This document shows, one piece after another, positions 32,801 to 50,998 of a DNA stretch of 64,000 nucleotides (position 1 is its first letter; each line of letters starts with the position of its first letter). The stretch spans positions 61,073,729-61,137,728 of the forward strand of contig CM042010.1 in NCBI GenBank assembly GCA_023525715.1, read 5' to 3'. A program made the position numbers and the translations under genes. The notes beneath the pieces were generated by a model. That model had not been told where the DNA came from. It searched no databases and saw only the letters and a list, made by a program, of their open reading frames with translations. The stretch is from Cichorium intybus. Lineage: Eukaryota; Streptophyta; Magnoliopsida; Asterales; Asteraceae.

Positions 32801-35140
32801 CACCCCAACTTTTTTACAAACCATCATATTAGATAAAAGCATGTTTTACAAAATACGGTTCAACAAAAACCATAAAATTGTTTAAGTACAACAATGGGTG
32901 TTACAAACACATATCAAACAACCATAAGTTTAAGTGAAAGGATTTAATCAATACCAATACATGATAGCTGTATCCAGCTCCACTCTTTTACACACTAGGA
33001 CTTATTTTACATCTTCAAACTATCTCACAACCTCGCACCTGAACCTGGAATACATGGCATAAAAATAGAATACGTAAGACAAAATGTCTCGTGAGTTACA
33101 TGAGTTTTAGACACAAACATTTAATCTCCTTTTTCAACCTTTTATAAAAATTTTATAATATAAACATTCGCCAAAACTTTATAGTATTAATATACTATAA
33201 CTTTTTATCTTTCAAAATCATTTCATATCATATCTTTCAAAACTAGCTTCTTTCATACTTTCTTTGACTGGTTTTATAAACTTGCTGGATTTTTATACTT
33301 AGGGCTTTAATCACTATAAGTGATACCCCAAGTCTCTACAGCTAGAAAGAACGGATCAATCCTCACAGTAGAAGTGCTGAGGCAGCCTACTTCGCGAAGG
33401 GGTTTTCCCCAGTAGACTCCTTACCTAACCCGGGTAGGTGGAACATAGTTCCCTTACAAACATTGCTAGCTATAATACCAGTCATATATAAAAATACTTT
33501 TTGCATACTGAAACATTACTTGTACACATAATGGCTAAATGCCAAGCTTTTGACTTAAACATGCTTTTATCATAATCTAAGCTATTGCTAAAATCATACT
33601 TTCAAATATAGCAGTTTACTTTCCATATACGCTAGAAAATATCATTCTTGCAAATATTTTCACACATAAAAATATTATATGAAATCTGAAAAATACTTAC
33701 TTGCCATGTATCCCAAAATGGGTAAAAATACTACATGTACTCACCTTATAGATCTTGAAAAGTCGATTAGACGTTCCTTGGTTCTTTACCCTTTCGATGA
33801 TGTTCAATTACTTGACTTGCACCTATATGTAATATATCATACATTAACATTTATATTGACTCTATAACTCATTAGAGTCCTTATAATAATATCATGGGTC
33901 ATAATAGTTTTATAACTTTTAAATGACCAACTTTAATTAAGTCGTATTTTATACGTATTTTACTACAGTACCCTTGGGAGGTCGTATTCTCGGTTTAACA
34001 ATTTTCCATGTGTTTTCACACCATTTTAAACCCATGGTATGAATTATAGACCAATCGGACATGTCTAGCATCAATTTCCAAACTCAAAATTGGACAGAAT
34101 GCCCCCTGGACATAAGCACGACTCGTGCAAAATTCATGCCTAGAAGAGCACGACCCGTGCTTGCATCAAATAACAAGCTATTTTGGTGTTCAGGGAGAGC
34201 ACGACTCGTGCCAAATGAGCACGACCCGTGCTCTTTCTGGGTAACTTCTTCTTGCTTCGGTTTTGTACTGTAGCAGTCCGATTTTTACACCATAACTCCC
34301 TGTTTTGACTTATTAAGAACTTGATACTTGACTTAATACTTATGGAATCATTTCATGAGTAAAACCTTCAGTTTATAACAAGTTTTAACCCATGAAATCA
34401 TTCCAAATCTTAAAATGTAGAAATTAGGGTTCTTGAACTAAAAACCCCCAAATCCACAAAATCAACAAAACTCTTGGATTATTTGGTATGATCTTAACAT
34501 ACCATCATGTGCAGAACTTAAGAATCATATTAATCACTTGGAATCATGACTGAAACTAAATTTCAGTTCATCCCGTGAAGAACCAACTCAAGAATTGAAG
34601 CTAGAAACTTGATTACTAACCTTGGTTTAGATTATATCTTCAATTCTTGTTGAAATCTCCTTGTTCTTCTTCCTAGCCTTGCTCTCGGTTCTTCCAGAGG
34701 TTTTTCCCATGAATTTTCCAACTTCTGTGATAATGGAAGATATTTCTCCCATTAATAAGGTCCATTTTGCAATCTAGTCCTCAAGTTCTATTCCTTGGAC
34801 TTTAGGCACCAATATTAGGTTTTTACCACATTTAACTATCTTTCTTACATTTTTGGTCCAAACTAGGATTATACTTTTAAAATAACTCCTGCATATGGTC
34901 AAATGACCAAATTACCCTTTCTCATGGTAAAATGACCAAATTACCCTTCTCATGGTAAAATGACCAAATTACCCTTACGAGTAAAATTTCTCACATATAT
35001 AAATATATATTTTCAAATTTTATTACACCAAGTTCTAAAATATTTTTATATTAAAATTCAAAACATAACAACAGACTGTTTTGCCTTTTTTCACGGCTTT
35101 ACTATTTTACATATTTATTAAAAAATTTCGGGCTCTTACA
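32798..35140 (-). repeat. 3' LTR of the decayed chromovirus
   Basis: About 2.34 kb ending ...GGGCTCTTACA. It contains four GCACGA-CTCGTGC-type palindromes (34117-34236) and a roughly 28-bp triplicated AATGACCAAATTACCC unit (34899-34981). Confidence 0.88.
34899..34981. repeat. Three tandem ~28-bp units in the LTR
   Basis: Three copies of ATGACCAAATTACCCTT separated by CTCATGGTAAA. Small units of this kind often act as LTR enhancers, but that role is inference. Confidence 0.8.
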
Positions 35141-35176
35141 ATCTCCCCCCCTTAAGAGGATTCCGTCCTCGGAATC
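35141..35176 (-). other. PPT and pre-PPT stem-loop, decayed chromovirus
   Basis: On the element strand the stem AAGAGATTCCG-AGGA-CGGAATCCTCTT (with one bulged base) lies directly before AAGGGGGGGAGAT and the LTR. Here the pol frame runs through the hairpin and stops at the purine tract. Confidence 0.7.
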
Positions 35177-35568
35177 TCTTCATAGTTTGTAAAATTCGGG
35201 TATCTTTTCTTCATGCTTTCCAAAGTTTCCCAAGTCAACTCCGATCCCAATAAATGTTTCCACTTGACCAACACCAGGTCAATCTCTTTGTTTCTTAGCT
35301 TCTTAGTCTTTATTTCTATAATTGCTTCTGGCTCTTCAACTAGCTTGTTGGGTGTTTCCACCCTTATTTCTTCAAAAGGAATAGTTAACTCTTTCTTCCC
35401 AAAGTACTTCTTGAGATAACATACATGAAATGTATCATGTATTCCTTTGAGTTCTTGTGGCAGTTCTAGTTTGAACGCTTGTAATCCAATTCTTTTCAAA
35501 ATTTTGAAGGGTTCAATATATCTTGGACTCAACTTCCCTCTCTTGCCAAATCTTATCACCCCTTCCAA
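35152..35568 (-). pseudogene. Pol C-terminus: integrase tail and chromodomain
   Basis: VIRFGKRGKLSPRYIEPFKI begins the integrase C-terminal module, and a chromodomain-like VLVKWKHLLGSELTWE follows. It is one base out of frame with the upstream integrase. The break lies in the AAGGGG of SPWKG (about 35562-35568), consistent with loss of one A. Confidence 0.82.
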
Positions 35569-36236
35569 GGTGATACTTTTATCATCACCAAATCACCTTC
35601 TTTTAGATCATAGGGTCTTTTCTTCAAATTTGAGTAGCTTCTTTGGCGATCTTGCGCAGCTTTCATGTTGGTCTGTATCACACCAATCTTTTCATTCGTC
35701 ATTCTTACAATTTCCGGCCCAGTAAGTTTTGTTTCACCAGCTTCTAACCAACACACTAGTGTTCTACACTTTCTACCGTATAACGCTTCAAAAGGCGGCA
35801 TCTTGATGCTTGAGTGATAACTGTTGTTATACGAGAATTCTACCAATGGTAGGTGCTCATCCCAACTACCTCCAAAATCAATGGCACATGATCTCAACAT
35901 GTCTTCCAATGTCTGGATAGTACGTTCGCTTTGTCCATCTGTCTGAGGATGATAGGCTGTACTCATCTTAATTCGAGTTCCCATCCTTTCTTGTAGAGAA
36001 TCCCAAAAGTTGGACGTGAACCGAGGATCTCTATCTGAGACTATAGACAAAGGTGCTCCATGAAGTCTAATCACTTCATCAATGTACAGCTGAGCTAATG
36101 CTCCAAGTATGGTAGTTTCTTTGATTGTGAGGAATAAGGCGCTTTTGGTCAGTCTATCGACAATGACCCATATGCTGTCATGACCTCTTCGCGTTCTCGG
36201 CAGTCCCATGACAAAGTCCATAGTCACTTCTTCTCA
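35569..36236 (-). pseudogene. Pol fragment: integrase core
   Basis: Has MDFVMGLP, SDRDPRFTSNFW and the Glu motif in [18 protein letters not shown], so the D, D, E residues are intact. It is preceded by a TGA at 36234-36236 where relatives have Trp (GKWE), fitting a TGG to TGA change. Confidence 0.85.
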
Positions 36237-37142
36237 CTTCCCTGCTGGTATCTGCAACGACTGTGCATTACCATACGGCACCTGATGTTCTGCTTTTACT
36301 TGTGCACAGGTCTCACAGCGTGATATGTACTTTGCTATTCTCTTTTTCATTCCTGGCCACAAGTAATGTTGCTTCAAATCTTGATATGTTTTCGTACTTC
36401 CAGGATGTATAGAATACTTGGATTTATGAGAATCATCCAAGACTATCTTTCTGGTTGCTCCATATTTGGGAACCCAAATACGTCCTTTAAAAGTATGCAA
36501 CCATTGTGTATTTATTTCAAACACCACCTTTTTCCCAAGCTTTTCCTTCTTTATATTATTTTCGGTTAAAGCATTGTTTTGAGCTTCTTTAATCTTTTGA
36601 ATTAAAGTTGAGACCACTTCAATTCTCATGGACCTCCCTTTAACAACTTTTTCACGAATCTTTCGGCTTAAGGCATCGGCTACTACGTTAGCTTTTCCTT
36701 CGTGATATATTATTTCACAATCATAATCATTCACGAGCTCAATCCATCGTGTCTGTCTCAAATTCAATTCTTTTTGAGTGAAGAGATATTGTAGACTTTT
36801 GTGATCTGTATATGTCTTGCATTTCGTCCCATACAGATAGTGTCTCCAAATCTTCAATGCAAACACAATTGCAGCTAATTCCAAATCATGAGTAATATAA
36901 CGTGTCTCTGCATCTTTTAACTGTCTAGAGGCATAGGCAATGACTTTGGCCCTTTGCATAAGTACACAACCGAGACCTCTATTAGACGCATCGCTGTATA
37001 CTACAAACTCTTCTTTGCCTTCTGGTAAAGATAATACTGGAGCTTCACATAGCTTCTTTTTCAATATCTCAAAGGCTTCTTGCTACTTTTCTCCCCATAC
37101 AAACTTCACTTCTTTTCGGGTTAACTGAGTTAGTGGCACTGC
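36237..37142 (-). pseudogene. Pol fragment: RNase H and integrase zinc domain
   Basis: RNase H ([41 protein letters not shown]) and an HHCC zinc domain ([25 protein letters not shown]). A TAG stop at 37083-37085 interrupts the segment after FVWGEK, where Gln is expected. The end nearest RT overlaps the first copy of the internal duplication. Confidence 0.85.
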
Positions 37143-37562
37143 TATTTTAGAAAAATCTTGAATAAACCGTCTGTAATAATCGGCTAATCTAAGAAAACTC
37201 CTAACTTCTGTAGGTGTTTTCGGTGGTTCCCACTTCATCACCACTTCTATCTTTGCTGGGTCAACTTTAATACCTTCAGCCGAAACAACATGGCCTAGAA
37301 ATTGAACTTCTCGCAACCAGAAGTCACATTTTGACAACTTTGCAAGAAAACTTCTATCTTTATTTTAGAAAAATCTTGAATAAACCGTCTGTAATAACCG
37401 GCTAATCCAAGAAAACTCCTAACTTCTGTAGGTGTTTTCGGTGGTTCCCACTTCATCACCACTTCTATCTTTGCTGGGTCAACTTTAATACCTTCAGCCG
37501 AAACAACATGGCCTAGAAATTGAACTTCTCGCAACCAGAAGTCACATTTTGACAACTTTGCA
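37143..37562 (-). repeat. 202-bp direct duplication inside pol with 16-bp filler
   Basis: Copy 37143-37344 and copy 37361-37562 match over 202 bp except two bases (near 37180 and 37190). The 16-bp filler at 37345-37360 (AGAAAACTTCTATCTT) is itself made of words found inside the unit. The 218-bp period is not a multiple of three, so pol is shifted. It encodes the RT thumb region ([20 protein letters not shown]). Confidence 0.93.
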
Positions 37563-39972
37563 TATAACTGTTCATTCCTCAGAGTACACAACACTTCACG
37601 TAAATGCACTTCATGCTCCGCTTCACTTTTCGAGTAGAACAGAATGTCGTCAATGAAAACGATAACGAATCTGTCAAGAAAAGGTTTACAGACCCTATTC
37701 ATAAGGTCCATAAACACAGCTGGGGCATTGGTAAGACCGAATGGCATCACTAAAAATTCATAGTGACCATATCGGGTTCGGAATGCAGTCTTACATACAT
37801 CTTCATCCTTCATCCGTACTTGATGATATCCAGAACGAAGATCAATTTTAGAGAAATAACTAGCTCGCTGTAACTGATCGAATAAATCATCAATTCGTGG
37901 TAAAGGGTATCGATTCTTGATTGTCACCTTATTAAGCTCACGATAATCTATACATATACGCATAGTACCGTCCTTCTTCTTAACAAACAACACTGGAGCT
38001 CCCCAAGGAGAAAAGCTGGGACGAATAAACCCCTTGTCAAGAAGTTCTTGCAACTGAGACATAAGTTCTCTCATCTCTGTAGGAGCAAGACGGTACGGCG
38101 CACGAGCAATGGGACTTGCTCCAGGGACCAGGTCAATGCGAAATTCGACTTGCCTAATGGGTGGTAACCCAGGTAAGTCATCAGGAAACACTTCAGGAAA
38201 TTCATTGACCACCTTTATATCCTCCATCTTCTGCTTCTCTTTCTTCCCATTCATGACATAAGCGATAAATGATTCACACCCTTTATGGATGCATTTACGG
38301 GCCTTAATAGCAGTAATGAGACTTTGCATGTTCTTCCGACGTTCCCTATATATGTAAACTTTGCTACCATCAGACAATTTGATCGATACTATTCGTTTTC
38401 TGCAAAGGATTTTAGCATTATGAGTTCCGAGCCAATCCATCCCAATAACAATATCGAATCCTTTAATCCCGATAGGTAGCAAGTCAGTCTTTAAGATTCG
38501 CCCATTAATCGCAATTGGACATTTCTCATACACATGACGTACCATAACTAACTCTCCATTCGCGACTTCTATTACACAGGTATCATCTAACGGTTTCATT
38601 GGTATGTTCAGACGCTTACGAAATTCATGGGAAACAAAAGAGAAATGTGCTCCAGAATCAAAAAGAACATAAGCAGGTTGTGAGTTTACAATGAGTGTAC
38701 CTGCCACCACGTCCTGATCCTCTTTAGCCTCTTCAAGGGTCATCTGAAATGCTCTCCCTTTCGTCTTTGCCGGCTCCGTATTTTTATTACTTGCAGTGGA
38801 AACTAATGTTTCATTCTTCTTCTTTAGACAATTGGTACTGTAATAGCCTTTTTCGTGGCAATTGTAACATTCCACTTCGCTAATATCCTTCACCTTGCAA
38901 TCTTTGGCTTGGTGGCCCGGAATACCACATTTGTAGCACCCACTAGTGCCCTTCTTGCATTCCCCACTATGCCTCTTTCCACACTTCTTACATTCTTTGA
39001 CCTCACTTTGCTTAGAAAATCCCGATGAAAAACGACTCTTCTTGCTTGCTCCAGAGATTCTTGAAGACTTTCGCTTCTCCCCAAAAGCTTGTCGTTCTTT
39101 GGCCTTTTTGTCTATCATACTCTCAACCCTAGCCGCAGATTCAATGGCTTCATCGAGAGTAGTAGCCTTGCCAACTTCCAATGAGTAGTCCCCTGACAAC
39201 CCATTAACATACCAGTTTATCCTTCCAGCCTCAGTCGGTAATGTATCTTCCAAAAACGGCAACATCTCACAAAACTTCTTAGTGTACTTGTCAACTGTCT
39301 GTTTTTCCTTTGCAAGAGCAAAGAATTCATTGACCAAGTTCTCCCGATGCCTAGCTGAACAGAACTTGCCTTTCAACTGCTGAACAAACTCCTCCCAAGA
39401 CAACGCATCCACAAACTCACTTCCCTTGGTTCGGCGGAGAGTATTCCACCAATTAAGAGCTTCCGCCTTTAGCATTTGAGAAGCAAATCCTACCTTCATA
39501 TCCTCTTCGCAACAGCATATACGAAGAACTTGTTCCATTTCAGTCACCCACCGAATAGTTATTCGCGGGTCCAGCTCCCCGTTGAACTCCTTAGGCCGAC
39601 AGGACATGAAGTCCTTAAAAGTACACGCTCCTTTAGTCTTGAACTGGGGCTGTGATTTGGAAGAAGAATCTCCCTGGGAAGAAGTCTGCCTTGGGTTGGT
39701 ACCCTCAGGAGCCATACTTTTCTCACTATCTTCGGGTTGTGACTTAGATTTTTCGCCCAGTCGCTCCTCCAGAAGACGGGTCATTTCTTGTCTGGTTTGT
39801 ACTTGAGAGTCATGTAATAACTTCTGGATTGCCTCCAAGGTCAATGGAGGTGGATTAACCTCACCCCTAGAATTGCCATCATTAACGGCTTGGGGCGGTC
39901 GAGGAGGAATAGGAGGCCTTGCATTAGGATTGGATTTTCCGCATACGATCCTTGACCACTTCTAGTTCGCAT
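37345..39972 (-). pseudogene. Gag, protease and reverse transcriptase of the decayed chromovirus
   Basis: Gag has [18 protein letters not shown] and [13 protein letters not shown], a [12 protein letters not shown] motif and a good knuckle ([14 protein letters not shown]). The next knuckle ([14 protein letters not shown]) has Tyr in place of the zinc-binding His. Protease ([12 protein letters not shown]) and RT ([22 protein letters not shown]) follow in one long frame. A likely ATG start is at 39970-39972 ([14 protein letters not shown]), but a one-base loss near 39925 shifts it out of the main frame. The region ends in the duplication. Confidence 0.88.
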
Positions 39973-40356
39973 CTTGCTATAAAATTTCAAATACTTTAGT
40001 ATTTCATAATATATCATAATATTAGTTTACTACTTTTCCACCAGTTTCCCAGTATTCCCTCGCGGCTACACTAGGCTCGATACGCGTCCTGTGATTATGA
40101 TAATACGGGCCCATATTACCATAATCACCTACACATGTTGTTCCCAATGTTTCTGCTTGGTTCCACTGTTCACTAGTATCAATTAGCTACTTTTAACTCA
40201 TAAATATACTCATATCATTCCATTAACAAATAATGTCTTAATTCCTTAAGACATAAAAACTATGTAACTCACTCTAACTGACTATTTCACAAGCCTAAGC
40301 CTAGGAGTGGAATGATCCAATCCTAATTCGCTTAAACTATGGCTCTGATACCAACT

Positions 40357-41690
40357 TGTAACACCCCAACTTTTTTACAAACCATCATATTAGATAAAAG
40401 CATGTTTTACAAAATACGGTTCAACAAAAACCATAAAATTGTTTAAGTACAACAATGGGTGTTACAAACACATATCAAACAACCATAAGTTTAAGGGAAA
40501 GGATTTAATCAATACCAATACATGATAGCTGTATCCAGCTCCACTCTTTTACACTCTAGGACTTATTTTACATCTTCAAACTATCTCACAACATCGCACC
40601 TGAACCTGGAATACATGGCATAAAAATAGAATACGTAAGACAAAATGTCTCGTGAGTTACATGAGTTTTAGACACAAACATTTAATCTCCTTTTTCAACC
40701 TTTTATAAAAATTTTAAAATATAAACATTCGCCAAAACTTTATAGTATTAATATACTATAACTTTTTATCTTTCAAAACCATTTCATATCATATCTTTCA
40801 AAACTAGCGTCTTTCATACTTTCTTTGACTGGTTTTATAAACTTGCTGGATTTTTATACTTAGGGCTTTAATCACTATAAGTGATACCCCAAGTCTCTAC
40901 AGCTAGAAAGAACGGATCAATCCTCACAGTAGAAGTGCTGAGGCAGCCTACTTCGCGAAGGGGTTTTCCCCAGTAGACTCCTTACCTAACCCGGGTAGGT
41001 GGAACATAGTTCCCTTACTAACATTGCTAGCTACAATACCAGTCATATATAAAAATACTTTTTGCATACTGAAACATTACTTGTACACATAATGGCTAAA
41101 TGCCAAGCTTTTGACTTAAACATGCTTTTATCATAATCTAAGCTATTGCCAAAATCATACTTTCAAATATAGCAGTTTACTTTCCATATACGCTAGAAAA
41201 TATCATTCTTGCAAATATTTTCACACATAAAAATATTATATGAAATCTGAAAAATACTTACTTGCCATGTATCCCAAAATGGGTAAAAATACTACATGTA
41301 CTCACCTTATAGATCTTGAAAAGTCGATTAGACGTTCCTTGGTTCTTTACCCTTTCGATGATGTTCAATTACTTGACTTGCACCTATATGTAATATATCA
41401 TACATTAACATTTATATTGACTCTATAACTCATTAGAGTCCTTATAATAATATCATGGGTCATAATAGTTTTATAACTTTTAAATGACCAACTTTAATTA
41501 AGTCGTATTTTATACGTATTTTACTACAGTACCCTCGGTAGGTCGTATTCCCGGTTTAACAATTTTCCATGTGTTTTCAAACCATTTTAAACCTATGGTA
41601 TGAATTATAGACCAATCGGACATGTCTAGCATCAAGTTCCAAACTCAAAATTGGACCGAATGCCCCTGGGACATAAGCACGACTCGTGCA
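40357..41690 (-). repeat. 5' LTR of the decayed chromovirus, truncated
   Basis: About 1334 bp from TGTAACACCCCAAC, matching the left LTR until GCACGACTCGTGCA at 41690. There another TGTAACACCCC begins. The last ~1 kb of this LTR is missing from the window. Confidence 0.88.
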
Positions 41691-42425
41691 TTGTAACACC
41701 CCGTGCTAAATCTACCGTAACACCCCTCGCTAAATGTATTTATAATAACATCATTTTAAACCCACAAGTTTTCATCAATGTTTATAAATCATCACAGGTG
41801 GAAAATATCATCCCAAAACGTCTCAAAAGTTGTTAAATTGTACTTAAACACCCTTTTTTAAAATCATTTAATTTTCACCTCAAAAATATTTCAAAGTATT
41901 AAGTTGCGGAAAATCATGCGGCCCCAATTTCAAAACAATTTATTTTGTTTTAAAAGAGCGAGGTAGTTACAATTCAAATATTGTAACATAGCTTAAATGA
42001 AACCACACATCTTGTGGCCTTCTAAAATATCCAACTCATCTAAAGTCATAATAACTCTTCAACCTGAGCATACGTCAAAATAAGTTAGACAATGGAATAC
42101 CTAATGAGTATACCCTTGGTTGACTCATTTAGAGTAGACGATGTTAATCATCAGACTCGAGTTAAACCACTACAAGTCAATAAAAAGCACTAAAACATCA
42201 TAAATATAATATAAGGGAACTGTTGTCCCCAAATCGTCTTAGTCAACATCCAAGTCGAAATCAACAGCGCAACACTAATACATCATATATATAGTTTACG
42301 GGAATTGATTCCCAAATCAACATCGTCAACAAAATCGTCATAATAGAAAGAGAGTTTTCGTCAATAATATCATATTGACATCTTTCAACGTCATAAAATG
42401 ATTTATCATCAAATCCATGGATAGT

Positions 42426-42552
<127 letters not shown>

Positions 42553-44307
42553 TAAATATAATGCATGATGATGCAATATGCAATTATCCCATCACCAAGT
42601 TCATCTCAAACGTCCATCCTCACAACATCAAGGGTTCAACGGACGGTATGGTGACTCCTTGTACCGCCATTTCCAACTAAGACCTTGAGAACAACCAACT
42701 AAGGCCACACAAGGGACAATGAGTCGTACTTGTGCATAATGATGATTATCTAGAAATGTAATCACTCATCCATCAATGTCAAGTCCAAAATGTTTGGGTA
42801 CCCGAGTCTCTCTGTCAATCTCATCCTAAATAATATGCACATATATGATGGCATGATGCCAAAAACATCTTTTCAAAATCATAATACTTCTCAAAATAAC
42901 ATCATTTTCAAAATATAGTTTTATGCTATATACAATTAATACGTATAGTAATCACCTTGCACATATGGATGATACATGAAACAAATCAACAAAACACACA
43001 TAACAAAATAGCTTTAGGGACGTGTAAACCTGTAAACTCACCTTAATGTCAACTGAAAAGTCAACAGTAAACCCTACAATATCATCGCATCTGGGAATGT
43101 CAAATCTGATACATCATCTCCTGAACCTCCAAATTCCCTATGTGATCAAACGTATAAGGATAAATACGTGATCCAAAAGTGTCATTATTTCTCAAACTTA
43201 ACTAAAGTCTTATCCAATAATTGAACTTATGTCAATACGGTGACTAATCCTATTTGTTTCGTCTAAAGGTTATATTAAACAACTCATCATGCTTAAATGG
43301 TCATGTTTAAATATCATTTCTTTTGTCAACCAATGTTTTTTTATCTAAAAAGTCATGTATGTTTAAAATACATTTTTGTGACTTCAACTCATCTTAAAAC
43401 ACATTATTTTAAGTGATGGATTTGCATATAACTTGCGTTTAACCATCAAAATTATATCTTAAATAAATAATCAATTTTTAAGATATAATGTTGCAATTCG
43501 CTTCTTACAATTAAATTTATTTATAATTCATCTAATTAGTGATTAAATTCATTTATAGTTCATCTAATTAGTAATACATAATTTAAAACTCATTTTCCTT
43601 TAATAATCTATCATATTAAATAAGCCATAGTTATAAACTTATAATAACCCAAGAATAGGAGTCCAACTAAAACTCCAATATTAGCTCAAATGGAAACAGT
43701 CCATCAAATCAGATGATAGGCCCAATGTTTCACACTCCACAAAGATAACGCCCAATATATGTTTGCCAACCAAAGGTAATGAAACCCAGTTATCCAAAAT
43801 GCTTTCGGACCCAAACTAACCTAATATAATTTTAGGGTAAATATACACAGCGTATATGTACCTCTCGATCTAGATGCCACCTTCATCACTGGTGATCCCA
43901 AGCTCACCAGCGTGGCCTTCCACACCGACGACGGTTCTTCCCAGCCACCATCAGTCCATCCTCTAGCGATAACGACTCAGACTCAATCTTCGCTCAACTT
44001 CCTGAAATGGTGAACCAACGAAACACAAACCACGCTCCAGTTGTCCTCATCGGGAAAACGAACTAGGAACTAGCAGTTAAAATGCTGTTAGATGCCAAGC
44101 TTCTAACCCTCGTATACGACTGTTACTCTCGGTGCAAACTTGAACAACAATCCCATCGGTATTGGTAATTGTATATTACCAATGTGTATTTAAGTGTAAT
44201 GGATTAATTTGTTGACCAAATGTAATCTTGACAAACATTAAACAAGTAAGGAAAGTACGGAGTGCACACTTGTTTGAATTTGATCCAGATTCTAAGTATA
44301 GTGTCAT

Positions 44308-44402
44308 AACGGGGGTCCGAGGGCAGCGCCCCTGGTAGCCGGGTCCAAGGGGCGGCTGCCCCTTGCGAGGTCCAAGGGGCAGAGCCCCTAGCTGGGGTCG
44401 AG
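44308..44402. repeat. Three successive GC-rich hairpins
   Basis: GGGCAGCGCCC, AAGGGGCGGCTGCCCCTT and AGGGGCAGAGCCCCT follow one another, each preceded by GGTC. Each is an inverted repeat, in an otherwise AT-rich region. Confidence 0.8.
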
Positions 44403-44424
44403 CTAATTTCTGAACTTTGTGGTC

Positions 44425-44680
44425 ACATGACCCGTGTGGTATCACACGACCCATGTAATATCACACGACCCCGTGTGAGCACAAAGCTAAATGATAACAG
44501 ATTGTATTTTGACATCATACGTCCCGTGTGAATGTCAAGGGAATTTGTACAGAAACATTTTCGAGAAAGTACATGACCCGTGTAGATCTACACAACCCGT
44601 GTGCGAGACAAAGCAATTTGAATCAGAAACATCACACGACCCATGCGATATTGCACGGCCCATGTGACGTGCACAGTGAC
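44425..44680. repeat. Array of CACACGACCCGTGTG-type imperfect palindromes
   Basis: At least six variants (CACATGACCCGTGTG, CACACGACCCATGT, CACGACCCCGTGTG, TACATGACCCGTGTA and others) at irregular spacing. They resemble the GCACGACCCGTGC palindromes in the neighbouring chromovirus LTR. Confidence 0.7.
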
Positions 44681-44899
44681 AGTTTTTGACAGCTTTTATT
44701 GTCGTTTTTTGGTCATTTTTATGGTACGAAAATCATATCTTCTTCACATTTCTCTATTCTAGAAAACCTTTGAATCTTATCCGATCAAAGATTCGATAGC
44801 ACCATCGAAATACTTTGATTTGAAAGTGTTTCAAACATGATTTTCAAAGGATCCAACCCATTTCAATCCCCAATTCCAAAGGACATACTTCTGGTTAGG

Positions 44900-45430
44900 T
44901 GGTCGTACTTGATTTGACAGGAGATGACAAGGAGTGATACTAAGGCTTCATCTGAAATTCTGAATACCAAGTCCCTACAAGTGATTATAGAGAGTGATGG
45001 TCATTTTCTTCTAATGTTGATCCCACATCACCTAAAACATAAAAAGATGGGGCTTCATCTAATTATAAATAGTTGCCAATGGTTTAAAGATTTTCACCCA
45101 TAAAATCGCCTACAACTTGAACCGTGTTTACTCATGATTTTAAGTAGGCTAGTATACAAATAAACTTTTTATGAGGTTGAATCGCTTTTTCAATGGTGAA
45201 TCGGTCTGAATGGGTCCGAGTTAGACCGATTTAGACCGAATTGGCTGAAATTGACTAAGGTTGACCGATTTTTGATTTGTTGGGACGAGTTGGTTAAACT
45301 CGCTATGAGGAGGTCTCGAGTCCGAATAACTCGCCGAGTACTCGGTCAAGTTGTCCGAGTTTTACAACACTGCCATATACAATGTCTTGCTTTTGATCTC
45401 TAAAAATAACCGGGTTTCTTTTTTCTTTTT
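44900..45430. other. No gene; GACCGA/CCGAGT-rich stretch
   Basis: 45180-45365 repeats GACCGA and CCGAGT words in diverged form, suggesting an old dispersed repeat. No coding signal. Confidence 0.4.
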
Positions 45431-45439
45431 ACTTTCCAC

Positions 45440-45770
45440 TGGTGATTTCTGAAATCAGCGTGGTGTCCTCTGCGATCTAACTTCCCTGCAGATATCAATT
45501 TTCTTTTCAGGTTTGAAATATACTTGACATTCTTCAGTGTGTAATTCGAACCAAGCACCATCTTGAGGATAACATCCCCAACTCCTATGACATCTAGGCT
45601 TTTTTATCTACCAGTCTCATATTCCCTTTGTAATTTCTGAAATTCCACATCATTTCTCGGCAATAGGTCGCATGAAACGCAACACATGAATCCATTATCC
45701 GAGTTTCGATAGGACTTTCTATGTAACAAATCAATGCATCTTCATAATCTTCTGCCACCTAAAAAGGATG
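45440..45770 (-). pseudogene. Copia gag-pol remnant (protease region)
   Basis: Shares words in the same order with 10020-10320 of the intact copia element: 'ttgacattcttca', 'catccccaac', 'gaatccat' and others. This corresponds to the protease and the segment after it. Several frameshifts; only about 330 bp remain. Confidence 0.75.
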
Positions 45771-50778
<5,008 letters not shown>

Positions 50779-50998
50779 GGCTTTTAAATAAATTTTTTAT
50801 TATTCTTATAAATAAATGACACATGTAATTATTTCATTAATAATCTATTCTAGTCTCATTTAACCGAGACAATTGTTTTCGAGGACAATTTACCAAATTA
50901 CATATTTTGTGCATAAGTCTTGGGTAGTTGGGTTGAATTCCGCTGTTACAACACAAATGTCGTGAGAGAGAAAGGTTTTTGCAGTTAACCTGCCATCA

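Larger units (their letters stand above)
32798..41690 (-). mobile_element. Decayed Ty3/gypsy chromovirus, Tekay-like
   Basis: The left LTR 32798-35140 and a truncated right LTR 40357-41690 flank a gag-pol region on the minus strand. It has a primer site (40342-40353) and a purine tract (from 35141). About 17 differences are visible over the roughly 1335 bp that the LTRs share. Pol is broken by a 218-bp duplication, two stops and frameshifts. The left boundary merges with a (TA)n tract and the right LTR stops after GCACGACTCGTGCA, so no target duplication can be read. Confidence 0.9.
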
